Assembly (NCBI GenBank): GCA_037833965.1 | Contig: AP031357.1 | Coordinates: 1,756,001-1,820,000 of the forward strand | Source: Marchantia polymorpha subsp. ruderalis | Taxonomy: Eukaryota; Streptophyta; Marchantiopsida; Marchantiales; Marchantiaceae | Reading direction: 5' to 3' | Length of the DNA stretch: 64,000 nt | Shown: positions 53,735 to 63,747 of the stretch, piece by piece | How positions within the stretch are numbered: the first letter of the stretch is position 1 | How the letters are laid out: every line of letters begins with the position of its first letter | Notes under the pieces: model-generated | The model's input: only the letters and a program-made list of their open reading frames with translations | Told to the model about the DNA's origin: nothing | The model's database searches: none | Program-made: the position numbers and the translations under genes

Positions 53735-54920
53735 GGTCGGCTCTTGCTCGTGAAGGACGACTCAATTGATGGCCGCGCCGGCTCTACGCTAAAACGGTCT
53801 CCGCTCTCACACGCGGCTTCACGCTCCGCCGACGCCAATTTAACTCTCACGCTCGAATTGGCGAATTTGAACTCCGCGAGCATACTACGCCGCGGACGTG
53901 GGTGCGCAGCGCCGAAGGCGGATTTTCCGCCTTGCGCGGTACACTCGTTCGTACCGCTCCTCAGCCAATCCTCCTCTGCCTCGGCGCTTGTCCGCACGTC
54001 GGACAAAAGTTCAACTCCCGCCTGTGCGCAGGCGGACTCCTCGGCGGATTCTCCGCCTGTGCACAGGCACTCGCCTGTGCACAGGCGAAGTCCGTCTGCG
54101 TCGATGCGCTGGCGCGGAAGGCGTTGACCGCGGTCAACAACCTCCGTCCAGACTGTCTGTTCCTTGTCTCTCCGTCGGCGCTCTCGCTGCCACAACTCCG
54201 TCCGACCAAGAGCGCATCCATCCGTACAGTCCGTACGGTCCGTACGGATTTTACTATTCTGGCGGCTCCTGGCTCGTCCGCGCCGTTGCGCTGGCGCAGA
54301 AGGCGCCGTACAATTTCTACCTCCGAAGGCGCATTTCTAGGGCCGAAGGCGGATTTCCCGCCGACGCCAAAGCGCCTGTGCACAGGCGGACGCCTGTGCG
54401 TAGGCGAACTTCGCGCCTACATCAAAACCCTATTTCGCCTGTGCGCAGGCGAACTTCCTTCGTCCGCGCATAGGACAAAACTTCTTCGCCTGTGCGCACG
54501 CGAAAAACTGAGTATCTTACAACCTTCATAACTCCCGGAGTCCTCATCCGTTGTTGGCGTTCTTGGGCTCGTTGGAATCAGCGCGTTGAGCTCTTTCCAA
54601 CAAGACCCTAACTAGATCGAGGCGTTAGGGGGTTGACCTAATTATGAAGGATTTCCCTACCGCCGAGGCGCAGCGCCGAAGGCGGATTTTGCGCCTTGCG
54701 CCATAGGGATCATACCTTCAGAGCTCGCAGGGAGGGTGGTGACCTTCCTTGACGCTGCATCCTACTCCTAGATTCTAAGAGGTCCCTAGAGAATCTCTGC
54801 GATCTTCCGAATTCACTCTATTTTGATGCACCGAAGGCTATTTACATTGCTGCCTTGGTACAGTTGTCCAAAAATGTTTTAATTTCCTCAAAATTACCAA
54901 AAGTGGGGTACCACAGCAAC

Positions 54921-55929
54921 TTCAAAATTCCGGATAGGAACATGACGTGATGACCATGCCCAGCCCAAGAACTCATACTCTCGTACTCCTTCAAGAATAA
55001 AAAGCTTCCGAAAATTGTTTTCTTCCAGATGACTCTCAACGGAATAAGCGCCAATAACACATTGCTCAACTAACGGGTCCATGAATATAATATTCAATCA
55101 AATAAAATTCAGAACGAATAATTTCAGAACAAGGATATTAAATTATGGTCTTTATATCTTTTCAAATCTTAATCATTAAATGAAAAACGTATCAAACAGC
55201 TAGATAATTTTTTTGCATATTGTGTTCAACTTGACAACATGAATTTCTCAAAAAATTAAAATTCCTCAAAAGTTACATTTCTTGATATTTTATTGATTAT
55301 GATATGAAGATTTAAATCTGGTTGTTTATTTCTAATTTCAATCATCAAATCAAGTATATTTCGACAAAAACAAGAATAGCTTTTAGCTCTTTGGATAAGT
55401 TGTTTTTTCAAATAGGTAAAATGTAAGACATAATCCTGAAAATTTTTAAAAAGCAAATTAAAAATCTTTACCTCTAAAAATATTAATAATATTTAAAGAT
55501 GACTTTTAATCTAATAAAAGATGCAAATTTTTATGATTTTATTTTCTTAAAAAGATGAAAAATTCGATGATTATAAATTTTTATTTTCAATATTTTTTCT
55601 AAATATTTATGTACAATAAAAATTACTTGAAAATTCAGATTTCAGATATTTAATTTCAATTATGCTTACAAAGTACGTTTGAGATTGAAATATATTATTA
55701 AGATATCATTGAACTTAATTCTTTCTCCTACTTGGATGGTTTGAGATAAACTTAGTTTTAATATAGAGAGATAAGGAAAGATGATAAAAATAAATCAACA
55801 AGTTTTCAATAAAAAATACTACATACTTGCTTTTTGTTTGAAAAAGTATCCATTTCAATAATAAACTATTTTGGAATAATTATGAACTTGGATTTTTTCT
55901 TGAGTATCTTCTATATTAAAATTTATCAC
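54921..55929. other. Host flank turning into very AT-rich DNA
   Basis: From about 55100 the sequence is strongly AT-rich with long A/T runs. Short minus-strand frames (54894-55097, 55256-55456) are not recognisable. Confidence 0.35.
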
Positions 55930-56330
55930 AACCATTTATTAAGGTTGATAGAAAAGGTGTTGCTGATTTGCTAGTGAATTATTTTGGTTGTAGTACATAT
56001 CTAATTGTATCTAGATGTAATTTGTTGAATTATTTTAATCATTAATAGAGTTATTGATTTCATTAATTTGTTTGGAAAAAAAAAATTTAAAAAAAAATTA
56101 ACAATATTAGAGGTTTAACATTTTCAAATTGATGATCAAACTGAAAGAGCCAAACATATGCTACAAACATTCATATTAAAAGAGCAACAAAGAGTGAAAT
56201 ACTTCTTTTGGGTCTTGTGAAATTTTCATATAACAAATCTATTAATGCATCAATGCAGATGTTTTTATTTTTTATCATTTATGGTGTTAGTTTCATAACT
56301 TCATCAAGTTTGATAAAGTTTTCAAAAAAA
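55930..56330 (+). mobile_element. Ancient AT-decayed Ty3/gypsy integrase fossil
   Basis: The plus strand keeps DDQTERAKHMLQTF (family form DGQTERxNQxLExxL) and, a little further, VKFSYNKSINASMQMFLFF with an IYG block (family form AEFAYNNSxHxSxGxSPFxxxYG). Weaker core-like similarity (IVS, FG) is upstream. Heavily broken and far more AT-rich than the young elements here, so it is much older and of another gypsy lineage, perhaps chromoviral. Confidence 0.65.
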
Positions 56331-57256
56331 AAACAACTTTAAACCAAAGCAATCTAAGTCAACCATATCCAAAGAGTATTACATCAAGCTAAGAAGAAAT
56401 AGATGATTGCTCAGAATTTACAAGAATAGCATGATGATGTTCATTTTTTAGGTGAATGATAGCGTTTGATAATCTATAACAAATTTGTATCCTGTAGTAA
56501 CATCATATTTTCTTACTCAATTTATTGATACTTTTGTGATATCAAAAAAAATTGTTTCGTGGATGATGTATAAAAGTTCAAAATTCCTCCACATACAAAA
56601 ATTATAACATTTTATATGTGATGATTGAAAAAAATATGTGCAACAATCAAAATAATTCATCAGCAATTAAACAATGAATGAGAACGTTTTTTTATGATTG
56701 GCTTCAGGTGAATAATTTTGCTCAATTTATCCACAAAAATCATAAAAAAACCATATTCTAACAGAAAATTTTATAACTCACATACCAATTCTATCGTGAC
56801 ATTTTTTCATTGTTCTTTAAGAACGGAAACGATTGTGGTAAAATTACAAGTTTTAGATTGCTTGCTTTGTTTTGTTGATAATCTAGGTAATTTCAAATAA
56901 AAATCTTCATTTATTTTATATTTTAGGTTAATTGAACAATTTGTTGTATGCTCTCTAAGATCTAATCCATTTTCACATAGCTTGATATGATTACATCATG
57001 ATTTTTTGATACAATCATTATGCAAAATTATTGATCTTGTGGAATTTATATTGTGAAATGCAAAAGTTCAATTCTTTTGTGTCTTTTTAGCTTGTAGTAA
57101 GATATGATCTCTTCATACTTTTTGGTGGCATGAATCATCTTGCTCCATAAATCGACTTCAATCTTCACTTCTGTAACATGATCAAGACATGACATCTGTG
57201 TGAGAACATACACAAATTTTTTTGTATACTTCACATAGATAATTTGTATGTTGAAA
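56331..57256. other. AT-rich sequence, nothing certain
   Basis: Probably continues the old element. A minus-strand frame at 57046-57234 is open but unrecognised. Confidence 0.3.
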
Positions 57257-57672
57257 TGTAATAACCCACCAAAGGCTAAAACTGCAGTATGGTGGTAAAA
57301 AGATCAAACCCACAGGGACAGAGGCAACACACAGAGTAAAAAGTGTCACGTTTAACAGACTTTTGTAGAGTTTGAATTCTCAGGCGACTGTCACTCCCAG
57401 AAATACTGCAGTGCTCGACTCGGAGGAGGATGCTCGACTCGGAGGATGCTCGGAGGATGCACAGTACAGCGTAGTCACTCAACACACACACACACACACA
57501 CACCTGAAACTGGCAAAAGCACAACTCGGAGGTCGGTCAGGACCTCCGCTTCGGATTTCAGGGGGAAAGTGTCTCAAAAGTTCACTCAGAGGTTCTGCAG
57601 GTAGTGACTCCCACTCCGGCTTTTACTGCCCTTCCGCCAAGAACTAGCGTAGGGAACCCGGACTTGACTTCC
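57257..57672 (-). mobile_element. End fragment of a reverse subfamily I LTR
   Basis: Begins TGTAATAACCCACC at 57257 and follows the R/U5 end of subfamily I in reverse, including the CA microsatellite, until it is interrupted at 57673 by the start of a + strand LTR. The rest of this LTR should lie beyond the window. Confidence 0.8.
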
Positions 57673-58905
57673 TGTGGTAACACACTTTTTTGTTTTTTTC
57701 AGAATTTAAACAATTTTAGAAAACTAGTACCAAAGCAGTGTTTGTAGCTCGAGAAGGGTACGCTAAATAGAGTGGATTGATGAGATCGTCACGAGGGCAC
57801 AAAGAATCACGTAGTCGGATGTACTAACGCCAACGTCTTCGACGCCTTCGGCAAAAGCTCCTTTTTGAGGTGTCTCTACTCACGCGCCGCCAGCGTATAA
57901 GGAAGCTACGCTTCCGGCGCAGACACCTCAGGAGGAGGTTTTGCTAAAGACGTCAGGAGAAGGGCGCGGACCTCTAAGGCGTCCGACCATGAGTGCGCCT
58001 TCGGCGAAGCGCCGCTAGCGCGGAAAGGGGAAGCCTTTATAACAATCGGGATACACGGTAGATCCAGTTGGTTGAAGTTGCACTAGAAAGAGCTCGGGAC
58101 GCTCGTTCTAACGAGCCCAAGAGCGTCGGAGATGGATCAGGAATGGACAAGTTATGAGCGTCGAAAAACTCGTAGCCGGACATGCGCCGTTCGCGCTAGG
58201 GTTCACAGCCGGAAAGGATTCCCGTACGCCCTCGGCGATGCGCCTTCGGCGGAATCACGCGCTCATAGGAGGAAACCAACTCAGAGTCGGAAGCGCCTTT
58301 GGCGGCTGTTCATGGAAGGAAAGCGCCGGTCGGATGTACGCCTCCGACGTGGCGCTGACGGCCGGATGCGCTGGCATGAGTTGCGCCGACAGATATGCGC
58401 CGGCAGCAATGGACGAGCCATAAAGGACAAAATAGGCGGTACGACTGCGCGCCGGCGTGATTCGCTCCGGCTGGATGTGCGCCTCCAGCAAGGCGCCGAC
58501 GGATAATGAACGCACCAGCGGCGACACGCCAGGGCCGACGTATACCCTGCAGCGGACTCGAGTCCGGAAGGAGGCGGCGGCGGGAGAATTCAACGTTTAA
58601 GCATGCGAATGCGCGCAGTGCGGAGACGTGAATTCGCGCATGCAAAGGGCGAACCGTTAAGCCGTATAGCCGGCTGCGTACGTTGCAACCAGTAAGAACG
58701 TTGGACGTTCTTGAAATCGGAGAAGAAAAGACTGCGCTCCAGTCTCATTCCCTCATTCTTGACTTTGCGATTTCCAGTTTCCAAGATTACGCGCAAGGGC
58801 GGAGCGACCTGCAGTGAGAGTAGAGAGTGCGTAGACGAGTTGCGCAAGGATCTTGGCGGACCTTGAAAGAACTGTGAGTAGCGATCTTGAACGAGCGCAG
58901 AGAGA

Positions 58906-61551
58906 GTGAGCAGTCAGTGCTTGAGTGGCCGACGCGCAGTGGCGATTGTGAGAGAACGAGCGAAAGGGAGAACGTTTGTGTGTGCAGGCAACGCAATGTC
59001 GAAGGTTCCCCAGCTTCGAGTGTCTCCACTCAGGGTGCCGCAGATCGGTCTACGCGCATTTCAAGATGTGCTGTTGAGGCTGAAGCTCGATTTTCTCCTA
59101 TGGGGGTGGAATTGGACATGTCCGGAGATGGTGCGCGAGTATCTGCAGGAGAGACATAAGCCTTCTCGCGGATTTCGCCCACACCCAGAGAGATGGGACA
59201 TTTGCAATTGGGCGCAGGTGTTGGGCAGGTGTGCCGGCGAGGAAGGGGATCTCCTCTTCGAGGCCGATAGCGTGAAGGTGTCCCAGGAGGAAGAAGTCTC
59301 TTACAATGAGCTCTTCAAAGTTCCCAGACATCCCAAGAACGGTTTCCGGACACGGGATTACAAGGATCGATTGCGGAGAAATGTCGCGACGGCATTGCTG
59401 CAGATATTGCAGCCGACCAAGACCGCTTACATGCATGGTTGGCAGGTAGAGTTCGTGGAGCTAGTGTTGTCAGGAGCTCCGGTGCATTGGGCACGGCTCC
59501 TGTGGAAGGTGACGCGCCAACATGCGCAAGAAGAGAAGGGAGGAACCCTCAATCATCTATCGCCTTACTTAATCGTGTTTTACCGGGCGATGGGATGTTT
59601 GACGAATGCTGAGAAAACTCGGTTTCCGCAGCTGACCCGGACTTATCCAGGTAGATATTCGAGGGAGGCCGAAGTAGACACGGATCCGGACGAGGAACCT
59701 GCCAGTACGCCTCCGGCTCCGGCTCCGGCAAGAGCAGCAGAAGAACGTCGAAGTGAGCGCATTCCGCGAAAGCGGAAGTGGGATGAGAGACCTGAGGACA
59801 GGCAGCCGGAAGTGCCAGCTGCGCCGACTCGTGGTCGGCCCACCCCCGAGCCTCACAGTCGATCAAAACAGAGGGCACGCAAAATGCCAACTGTTACTGA
59901 GGAGACCAGGCGAACTCCGACCCGGCGGAATCCCACACAGGAAGAGATAATAGCGCAGATCCTAGGGAAGACGGCAGATACCTCTACTCAGAAGGCACCA
60001 CGGCCTTCGGGAGGAGATGGACGGACTGACAGTCGGCCGACTGCGAGTCGGATGACTGAAGGTCGACAAGCGGAAGGAAGGCCAACTGAACGGCGCGTTG
60101 AACCGGACAGCAGGCCGGAAGCAGAAGAGAGTTTGGCTGACGAGCCAACAATCCTCAGAGGGTCGTCTTCGGCGGAAGGCACTTCCGGAAGAACGCCACC
60201 AGCAAGCAGGCCAAGTGGAGTCAAGACGCGCAAGGTGTATCCGACTCCCAGTCGGACAACTGCTGGTCGGCCGACTGCGAGTCGGACAACAGAGAGTCAG
60301 CCGGATTCGCCGACTGCGAGACGGATGGGGCCAACGACCAGTGTGCGGACGCCTTCGGCGGACGCACCTTCAGCAAGGACACCTTCCGTGCAGATTGCGC
60401 CGGAAGGACAGGCAGCAGAAGCGGGCGGTGCAAGAGTGACAAAAGTCACTGCGGCGTCGACCCCTTCACAAACCGAAGATCGAGCCGGAACAGGGGCTCA
60501 AGCAGTGGGATCTCCCACTGCCCTGGATATTTTAGCAGGCAGTGGAGCAGCAGTCGCAGCGGAAGCTGCTGCGCGCCACAGTTCCAGGGAGTCGCCAAGG
60601 GATTCGGTGGCGACTGAAATCCTCGAGACTGAGGATGATACGAGCTCGGAAGAGCAAGAAGCGGATTCGGTGCAGAAAACGCCAACAGGGGTGCTGTGCG
60701 AACAGATAGTTCCACTCCTGCGATATCTGGATCGCAAGACATCCAAATACGCAAGTGCCTTAAAACCGCAGTCTTATGTGGAGACTATCAGGCGAAGGAC
60801 GAGGAGCAAGGTGGCAAGGTGGGCCTCTAGGTGCCAAGTATATGTGGATAGGAACACCGCCCTCCGACAACACCTGGCGGTCACCCAGAAGCTATACCAA
60901 GCCTTGCAGCAGCAGAAGGAGGATGCGGCGACGAAGAGTCAGGCGGATGCCGAACTAATACGGGCAAAGATCGAGTCGGAATTGCAGGAGGAGCGGAGAC
61001 AGAACCAAGTCCTAGCAGCCGAGCTTGCGCGCCAGACGCGCGCCTTAGAAGAAAGTCAAAGAGCCCGCAAGGAGGATGAGGAGTTGTTGTGCAACTTGCA
61101 ATCCGAGTGCTCGGATTTGAGGGCACAACGTGCGGGATTAGAAACGCAGCTGGCCGAGGTGGAGAGCAGCTGCAGGGCGCGAGGAGAGTTGGCGGCACAG
61201 GTGACTCGTTGTCTAAAAGGATACGCCCATTGGGAGGTGGCGGCTCAAGAGAGGACTACACTCCGGGAGTTCGAGCTTCGGGCGGCGGCATTGACGGAAG
61301 GTGACAGTCGGAGTCGGCGGCGAGTGGCGAGAAAATTAGAAACCTTCTTGTCGGGTGCGCGCGACACTATGGCGCACTTGCAGTCGGAAATTACCACAGC
61401 GCTCCGACGCCTGGGGTTACGCAGCCGGTCGGAAGACTGGCAAGGTAGAGATAGTAAGCGGAGCAGTCCGGCGCGCAGGAGGTGCAGCACCGGATCTGCT
61501 GAGTGCAGTAGAGTAGTTTGGTTTCGCGTAGATACTGCGAGTAGTAGATAG
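58906..61551 (+). CDS. LTR-encoded coiled-coil protein of unknown function, intact (subfamily I, 881 aa)
   Basis: An uninterrupted frame in U3 of a 5' LTR. Residues ~31-250 are a conserved domain: FLLWGWNW (63-70), an LLFEADSVKVSQEEE block, RDYKDRLRR, APVHWARLLWKV (191-202) and GGTLNHLSPYLIVFYR (212-227). Residues ~255-590 are Pro/Thr/Arg/Ser-rich with SRPTASR repeats. Then come CEQIVPLLRYLDRK (about 600), a coiled coil rich in Glu/Gln/Leu (about 650-765), CLKGYAHWEV (about 768), EFELRAA, RLGLRSRSEDWQGR and a basic end. A second ATG at 58996 (MSKVPQLRV) aligns best with subfamily II and may be the true start. No protease, RT, integrase or zinc-knuckle motif is present. In genomic RNA it would lie at the 3' end, a place used by accessory genes of some retroviruses. 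Function unknown. Confidence 0.75.
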   Translation: MSSQCLSGRRAVAIVRERAKGRTFVCAGNAMSKVPQLRVSPLRVPQIGLRAFQDVLLRLKLDFLLWGWNWTCPEMVREYLQERHKPSRGFRPHPERWDICNWAQVLGRCAGEEGDLLFEADSVKVSQEEEVSYNELFKVPRHPKNGFRTRDYKDRLRRNVATALLQILQPTKTAYMHGWQVEFVELVLSGAPVHWARLLWKVTRQHAQEEKGGTLNHLSPYLIVFYRAMGCLTNAEKTRFPQLTRTYPGRYSREAEVDTDPDEEPASTPPAPAPARAAEERRSERIPRKRKWDERPEDRQPEVPAAPTRGRPTPEPHSRSKQRARKMPTVTEETRRTPTRRNPTQEEIIAQILGKTADTSTQKAPRPSGGDGRTDSRPTASRMTEGRQAEGRPTERRVEPDSRPEAEESLADEPTILRGSSSAEGTSGRTPPASRPSGVKTRKVYPTPSRTTAGRPTASRTTESQPDSPTARRMGPTTSVRTPSADAPSARTPSVQIAPEGQAAEAGGARVTKVTAASTPSQTEDRAGTGAQAVGSPTALDILAGSGAAVAAEAAARHSSRESPRDSVATEILETEDDTSSEEQEADSVQKTPTGVLCEQIVPLLRYLDRKTSKYASALKPQSYVETIRRRTRSKVARWASRCQVYVDRNTALRQHLAVTQKLYQALQQQKEDAATKSQADAELIRAKIESELQEERRQNQVLAAELARQTRALEESQRARKEDEELLCNLQSECSDLRAQRAGLETQLAEVESSCRARGELAAQVTRCLKGYAHWEVAAQERTTLREFELRAAALTEGDSRSRRRVARKLETFLSGARDTMAHLQSEITTALRRLGLRSRSEDWQGRDSKRSSPARRRCSTGSAECSRVVWFRVDTASSR

Positions 61552-61584
61552 GATAGTGTAGTGCTAGTTAGGATCTTTTGAGAG

Positions 61585-61613
61585 TATAAAGTAGATCAAG
61601 GCGTTTTGCCTTG
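61585..61613 (+). promoter_or_regulatory. LTR TATA box and stem-loop
   Basis: TATAAA at 61585-61590, stem-loop CAAGGC-GTTTT-GCCTTG at 61597-61613, 34 bases after the ORF stop. Probably the promoter of the genomic RNA. Confidence 0.6.
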
Positions 61614-62522
61614 GGACTCTTCCAGTTTCGGAAGTGCAGATCAGGAACTCACTTTCTTGGCGTGTTTGTGCATTTTGGTCCTGGCACCACGTAGAGAAGC
61701 TGCAGCATAGCGAAGTTACCGTATGTTGTAGTTGAAGGCCTTCGGCTGAATGTTCAGAGCTAGCACCCGGTTAGAGACTTGAGTAGTGCGGATCTGCACC
61801 TGCGGGTGATTTCTGATGCTCAGAGCCGGCTGCGAGTTAGATACTTGAACAGTTCCTCCTTACTCCTTCGAGTGACATATCCTGATTGTACTCCTACGGG
61901 AAGTTTCCCCTGAATGCCAATGTGAAGTTTCATTACTTCGTGTAAACCTTGGTTTGTAATTCAGGTTGTGTGTGTGTTACTGGATCGTGTTTTCAGTAAG
62001 TTCTTAGTCGGGTCTGCACTCCCTGCGTTTTGTGTGATAGTCGAGGGTGACGTCCACGGCGTACGTAGAGGCTTCGTTCCGAAGTGGGAAGTCCAGTCCG
62101 GGTACCCCCGCTAGTTCCTAGCGGAAGGGCAGTAAAAGCCGGAGTGGGAGGCACTACCTGCAGAACCTCTGAGTGAACTTGCGAGACACTTTCCTCCTGA
62201 AATCCGAAGCGGAGGTCCTGACCGACCTCCGAGTTGTGCTTTTTGCCAGTTTCAGGTGTGTGTGTGTGTGTGTGTTGAGTGACCACGCTGTACCGTGCAT
62301 CCTCCGAGTTGAGATCCTCCTCCGAGTCGAGCCTCCGAGTCGAGCACTGCAGTATTTCTGGGAGTGACAGTCGCCTAGAATTCAAACTCTACAAAAGTCT
62401 GTTAAACGTGACACTTTTACTCTGTGTGTTGCCTCTGTCCCTGTGGGTTCGATCTTTTTTACCACCATACTGCAGTTTTAGCCTTTGGTGGGTTATTACA
62501 TAAGGAGCCGACAACTTCTTTT

Positions 62523-62540
62523 TGGCGCCGCTGCCGGGGA
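62523..62540 (+). other. Primer binding site, tRNA-Asp type
   Basis: TGGCGCCGCTGCCGGGGA differs by one base from the TGGCGCCGTTGCCGGGGA primer binding site known from plant Athila-like gypsy elements. It starts 23 bases after the LTR end, further away than usual. Confidence 0.85.
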
Positions 62541-62583
62541 CAGTGCGTCAACACCAGAATACTTGAGCAGCAATGCTCGGTGA

Positions 62584-62739
62584 ATGTCGACGAGCGATAG
62601 TGTGGGAAACCAGAGTGCGAGAGCCACACGGAAACTCCGTCGAGATTCAGAAAAAGCCGTGGAAACAAAACGGCGAACTAAAAAGAAGACTCCCGGTGAG
62701 GACTCTGCAGAAAGATCGCCATCACCGACTACTGGAAGA
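62584..62739 (+). pseudogene. gag: N-terminal start of gag, interrupted by an LTR
   Basis: The first ATG frame after the primer binding site (MSTSDSVGNQSARATRKL) is very basic and Ser-rich, as plant gag leaders are. It is interrupted at 62740 by a reverse subfamily II LTR. Confidence 0.55.
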
Positions 62740-63682
62740 TGTAATAACCCACTAAAGGCTAAAACTGCAATATAGTGGTAGAAAGGTCGAACCCACAGGG
62801 ACAGAGGAACACACAGGGTACAAAGTGTCACGTTTTAACAGACTATTGAGGAGTTTGAATTCTCAAGCAACTGTCACTCCCAGAAATACTGCAAGTGTCC
62901 ACTCGGAGCGCACTCGGAGGTCGCACAGTGCAGCGTAACACACACACACACACACCTGAAACTACAGAAATACAACCCAGAGATCCGTTAGGACCTCTAC
63001 TTCAAGATTTCAGGGGGAAAGTCTCTCGCGAGCACACTCGGCAAAGCTGCGGGCAGTGACTTCCAACTCCGGCTTTTACAACACTTCCACTAGCTTGCTG
63101 CTAGTGTAGGAAACCCGGTTTGGACTGCCTACTTCGGATCGAAGTCACTCATACGCGGTGAACAACACTCTCAACTCACAAAACGCGCAGAGAACACAGG
63201 TCCGCACTGAAGGACTTACTGAGAAACATTCCAGTAACACAACAACAGTCTATTGAAGAGTTTGAATTCTCAGGCACTTGTCATTCCCAGAAATACTACA
63301 GGGGTTACCCTCAAGGCACCTGCTGCAGCGTAACCTGAATTTACAACCAAGGCTTACACGAAGTAGCAAAACTTCACTTTGGCATTCAGGGGAAAAATCC
63401 CAAGGGAGTACAATCAGAAAGAAACACCCGAAGGTGTAGGGGCGAAACTGTTCAAGTATCTAACTAGTCACTGGCTCTGAGCATCGGCAGTCACCCGCAG
63501 GTGCAAATCCGAACTACTCAAGTCTCTAACCAATGTACTAGCTCTGAACATTCGGCCGAAGGCCTTCAGCTACAAAATGCGGAACGCTAAGTTGTAACTC
63601 CTCGTGCGTGGTGACAGAACTCAAGGACACAAACACGCAAAGGAAATGGGTTCCTGATCTGCACTTCTGATGGGAAAGAACC

Positions 63683-63711
63683 CCAGGCAAAACGCCTGGA
63701 ACTATTTTATA
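63683..63711 (-). promoter_or_regulatory. LTR TATA box and stem-loop with compensatory pair change
   Basis: TATAAAA complement at 63705-63711. The stem-loop at 63683-63699 reads CCAGGC-AAAAC-GCCTGG, the same compensated form as at 25833-25849. Confidence 0.6.
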
Positions 63712-63747
63712 CCTTCTAAGTCCTACCTAACACTACACTGCACTACG

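Larger units (their letters stand above)
49635..54915 (-). mobile_element. Solo LTR, subfamily II, reverse, in host DNA; target duplication GCAAC
   Basis: A 5281-bp unit from TGTAATAACCCAC (49635) to GTGGGGTACCACA ending 54915, with GCAAC at 49630-49634 and 54916-54920. This is the only complete unit here inserted straight into non-retroelement DNA. Carries a broken LTR ORF. Confidence 0.93.
57673..62500 (+). mobile_element. 5' LTR (subfamily I) of a gypsy element, with intact ORF
   Basis: A 4828-bp unit from TGTGGTAACACAC (57673) to GGGTTATTACA (62500). It is followed by 22 bases and then a primer binding site, which proves that this whole unit, ORF included, is an LTR and not a separate transposon. 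It is inserted into the reverse LTR fragment 57257-57672. Confidence 0.9.
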
